A stretch of 5,301 bases of DNA, taken from positions 1 to 5,301 of the forward strand of contig BEHZ01000117.1 of assembly GCA_002923335.1 (NCBI GenBank). The letters run 5' to 3'. Shown here in pieces: positions 5,117 to 5,301 of the stretch (position 1 is its first letter; each line of letters begins with the position of its first letter). This stretch comes from a bacterium HR23. GTDB taxonomy: Bacteria > Chloroflexota > Dehalococcoidia > Lucifugimonadales > HRBIN23. Made by a program: the position numbers and the translations under genes. Below the pieces are notes generated by a model. The model searched no databases. It had not been told where the DNA came from and worked only from the letters and a program-made list of their open reading frames with translations.

Positions 5117-5225
5117 GGGCGTCGGGGGTTATCCGAGAGCCCAGGTAACCGCGAAGGCGCCTCCTTTCCCTCACCCCCGTTGGCCGCCTCTCATCGAGGG
5201 GAACCCCCTCAGTTAGACACCCCGC
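5117..5225. other. Intergenic DNA between the ilvB promoter and the outward promoter
   Basis: No gene is supported here. Together with the ilvB leader it makes a 386-base stretch (4916-5301) without a convincing coding region. The minus-strand frame 4884-5174 runs through it into ilvB but has no family features. A small inverted repeat, GAGGG (5196-5200) with CCCTC (5206-5210), lies upstream of the outward promoter; it lacks a T-tract and has no evident role. Confidence 0.4.
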
Positions 5226-5255
5226 TTGACAGGGCTAGCCCAGGTGTGCTAAAAG
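5226..5255 (+). promoter_or_regulatory. Promoter-like element directed out of the window
   Basis: A perfect -35 TTGACA (5226-5231) is followed after 18 bases by TAAAAG (5250-5255), four of six bases of the -10 consensus, with a TG one base upstream (5247-5248) as in extended -10 promoters. Transcription would start near 5262 and leave the window on the plus strand, divergent from ilvB. The box and the next nine bases nearly repeat those of the tRNA promoter at 1529. Confidence 0.45.
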
Positions 5256-5286
5256 GAAGGCAACAACCCAAGAGCCTGGTCAGGTG

Positions 5287-5298
5287 CCCCGCAAGGGG
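5287..5298 (+). other. GNRA-capped hairpin at the window edge, possibly covering a ribosome binding site
   Basis: CCCC-GCAA-GGGG forms a 4-bp stem with a GCAA tetraloop, about 25 bases into the transcript predicted from 5226. The 3' side continues as AAGGGGAGA to the last base, which looks like a Shine-Dalgarno site for a gene starting just beyond the window. If so, the hairpin would partly mask it. It could also be part of a stable RNA whose remainder is outside. Confidence 0.3.
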
Positions 5299-5301
5299 AG
5301 A

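Noticed and set aside
4916..5120. T-box riboswitch upstream of ilvB
   Set aside because: No AGGGTGGNACCGCG-type core sequence on the minus strand; GGTGGGCACTGCC near 5071 is not a match.
4884..5174. Minus-strand 96-codon frame upstream of and overlapping ilvB, with a Trp-rich segment
   Set aside because: It overlaps the ilvB start in another frame, includes the probable promoter and hairpins, and lacks Ile, Val or Leu runs expected of an ilv leader peptide. The Trp codons come from GGTGGG-type runs.
5269..5301. Possible small SRP RNA (GGTCAGG followed by a GNRA hairpin)
   Set aside because: In SRP RNA helix 8 the GGTCAGG strand is three bases from the tetraloop; here it is six, and the stem (CCCC/GGGG then mismatches) does not fit. 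The opposite AGCAG strand is not in the window.

Overview
The window is GC-rich, densely packed bacterial chromosome with a housekeeping, anabolic character. It carries the 5' part of a pyruvate kinase gene, one uncharacterised small protein gene, a CAU-anticodon tRNA and a complete three-gene branched-chain amino acid operon (ilvB-ilvN-ilvC). I see no mobile element, CRISPR array, phage gene or toxin-antitoxin pair. Strong purine-rich Shine-Dalgarno sites, a genomically encoded CCA on the tRNA and stop/start overlaps (ATGA) show an ordinary bacterial genome. The protein style (class I short KARI, ilvBNC order, the uncharacterised neighbour) reminds me of Chloroflexota such as Dehalococcoidia-like lineages. 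That placement is an impression, not something the sequence proves.

Layout: 1-642 (minus) is the N-terminal 214 codons of pyruvate kinase, cut by the window edge. 643-761 is a divergent intergenic region with one AT-rich island (CTATCATAG) that could serve as a -10 element in both directions. 762-1532 (plus) is a soluble protein of unknown function. Its stop codon overlaps a TTGACA box that sits correctly to be the -35 of the tRNA at 1566-1641, which is best read as tRNA-Ile2 (lysidine-type, reading AUA). Six bases later the ilv operon ends. It is transcribed leftward and reads, in transcription order, ilvB (start 4915), ilvN (ATGA overlap, start 3215) and ilvC (start 2646, stop 1648). 4916-5301 holds the ilvB leader, with a possible promoter and hairpins, and then a plus-strand promoter-like element at 5226-5255 firing out of the window towards an unseen gene or RNA.

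How it works together: pyruvate kinase makes pyruvate. IlvB/IlvN (acetohydroxyacid synthase, catalytic and regulatory subunits) condenses pyruvate with pyruvate or 2-ketobutyrate. IlvC isomerises and reduces the products towards valine, leucine and isoleucine. The adjacent tRNA-Ile2 uses one of the end products. ilvD, ilvE and the leu genes are not in the window. I found no clearly novel system. The items most worth a second look are the K+-independence signature in the pyruvate kinase, the unrecognised 256-aa protein, the unusual cofactor loop in IlvC, the structured and leucine-rich ilvB leader, and the pair of near-identical promoter-like boxes.
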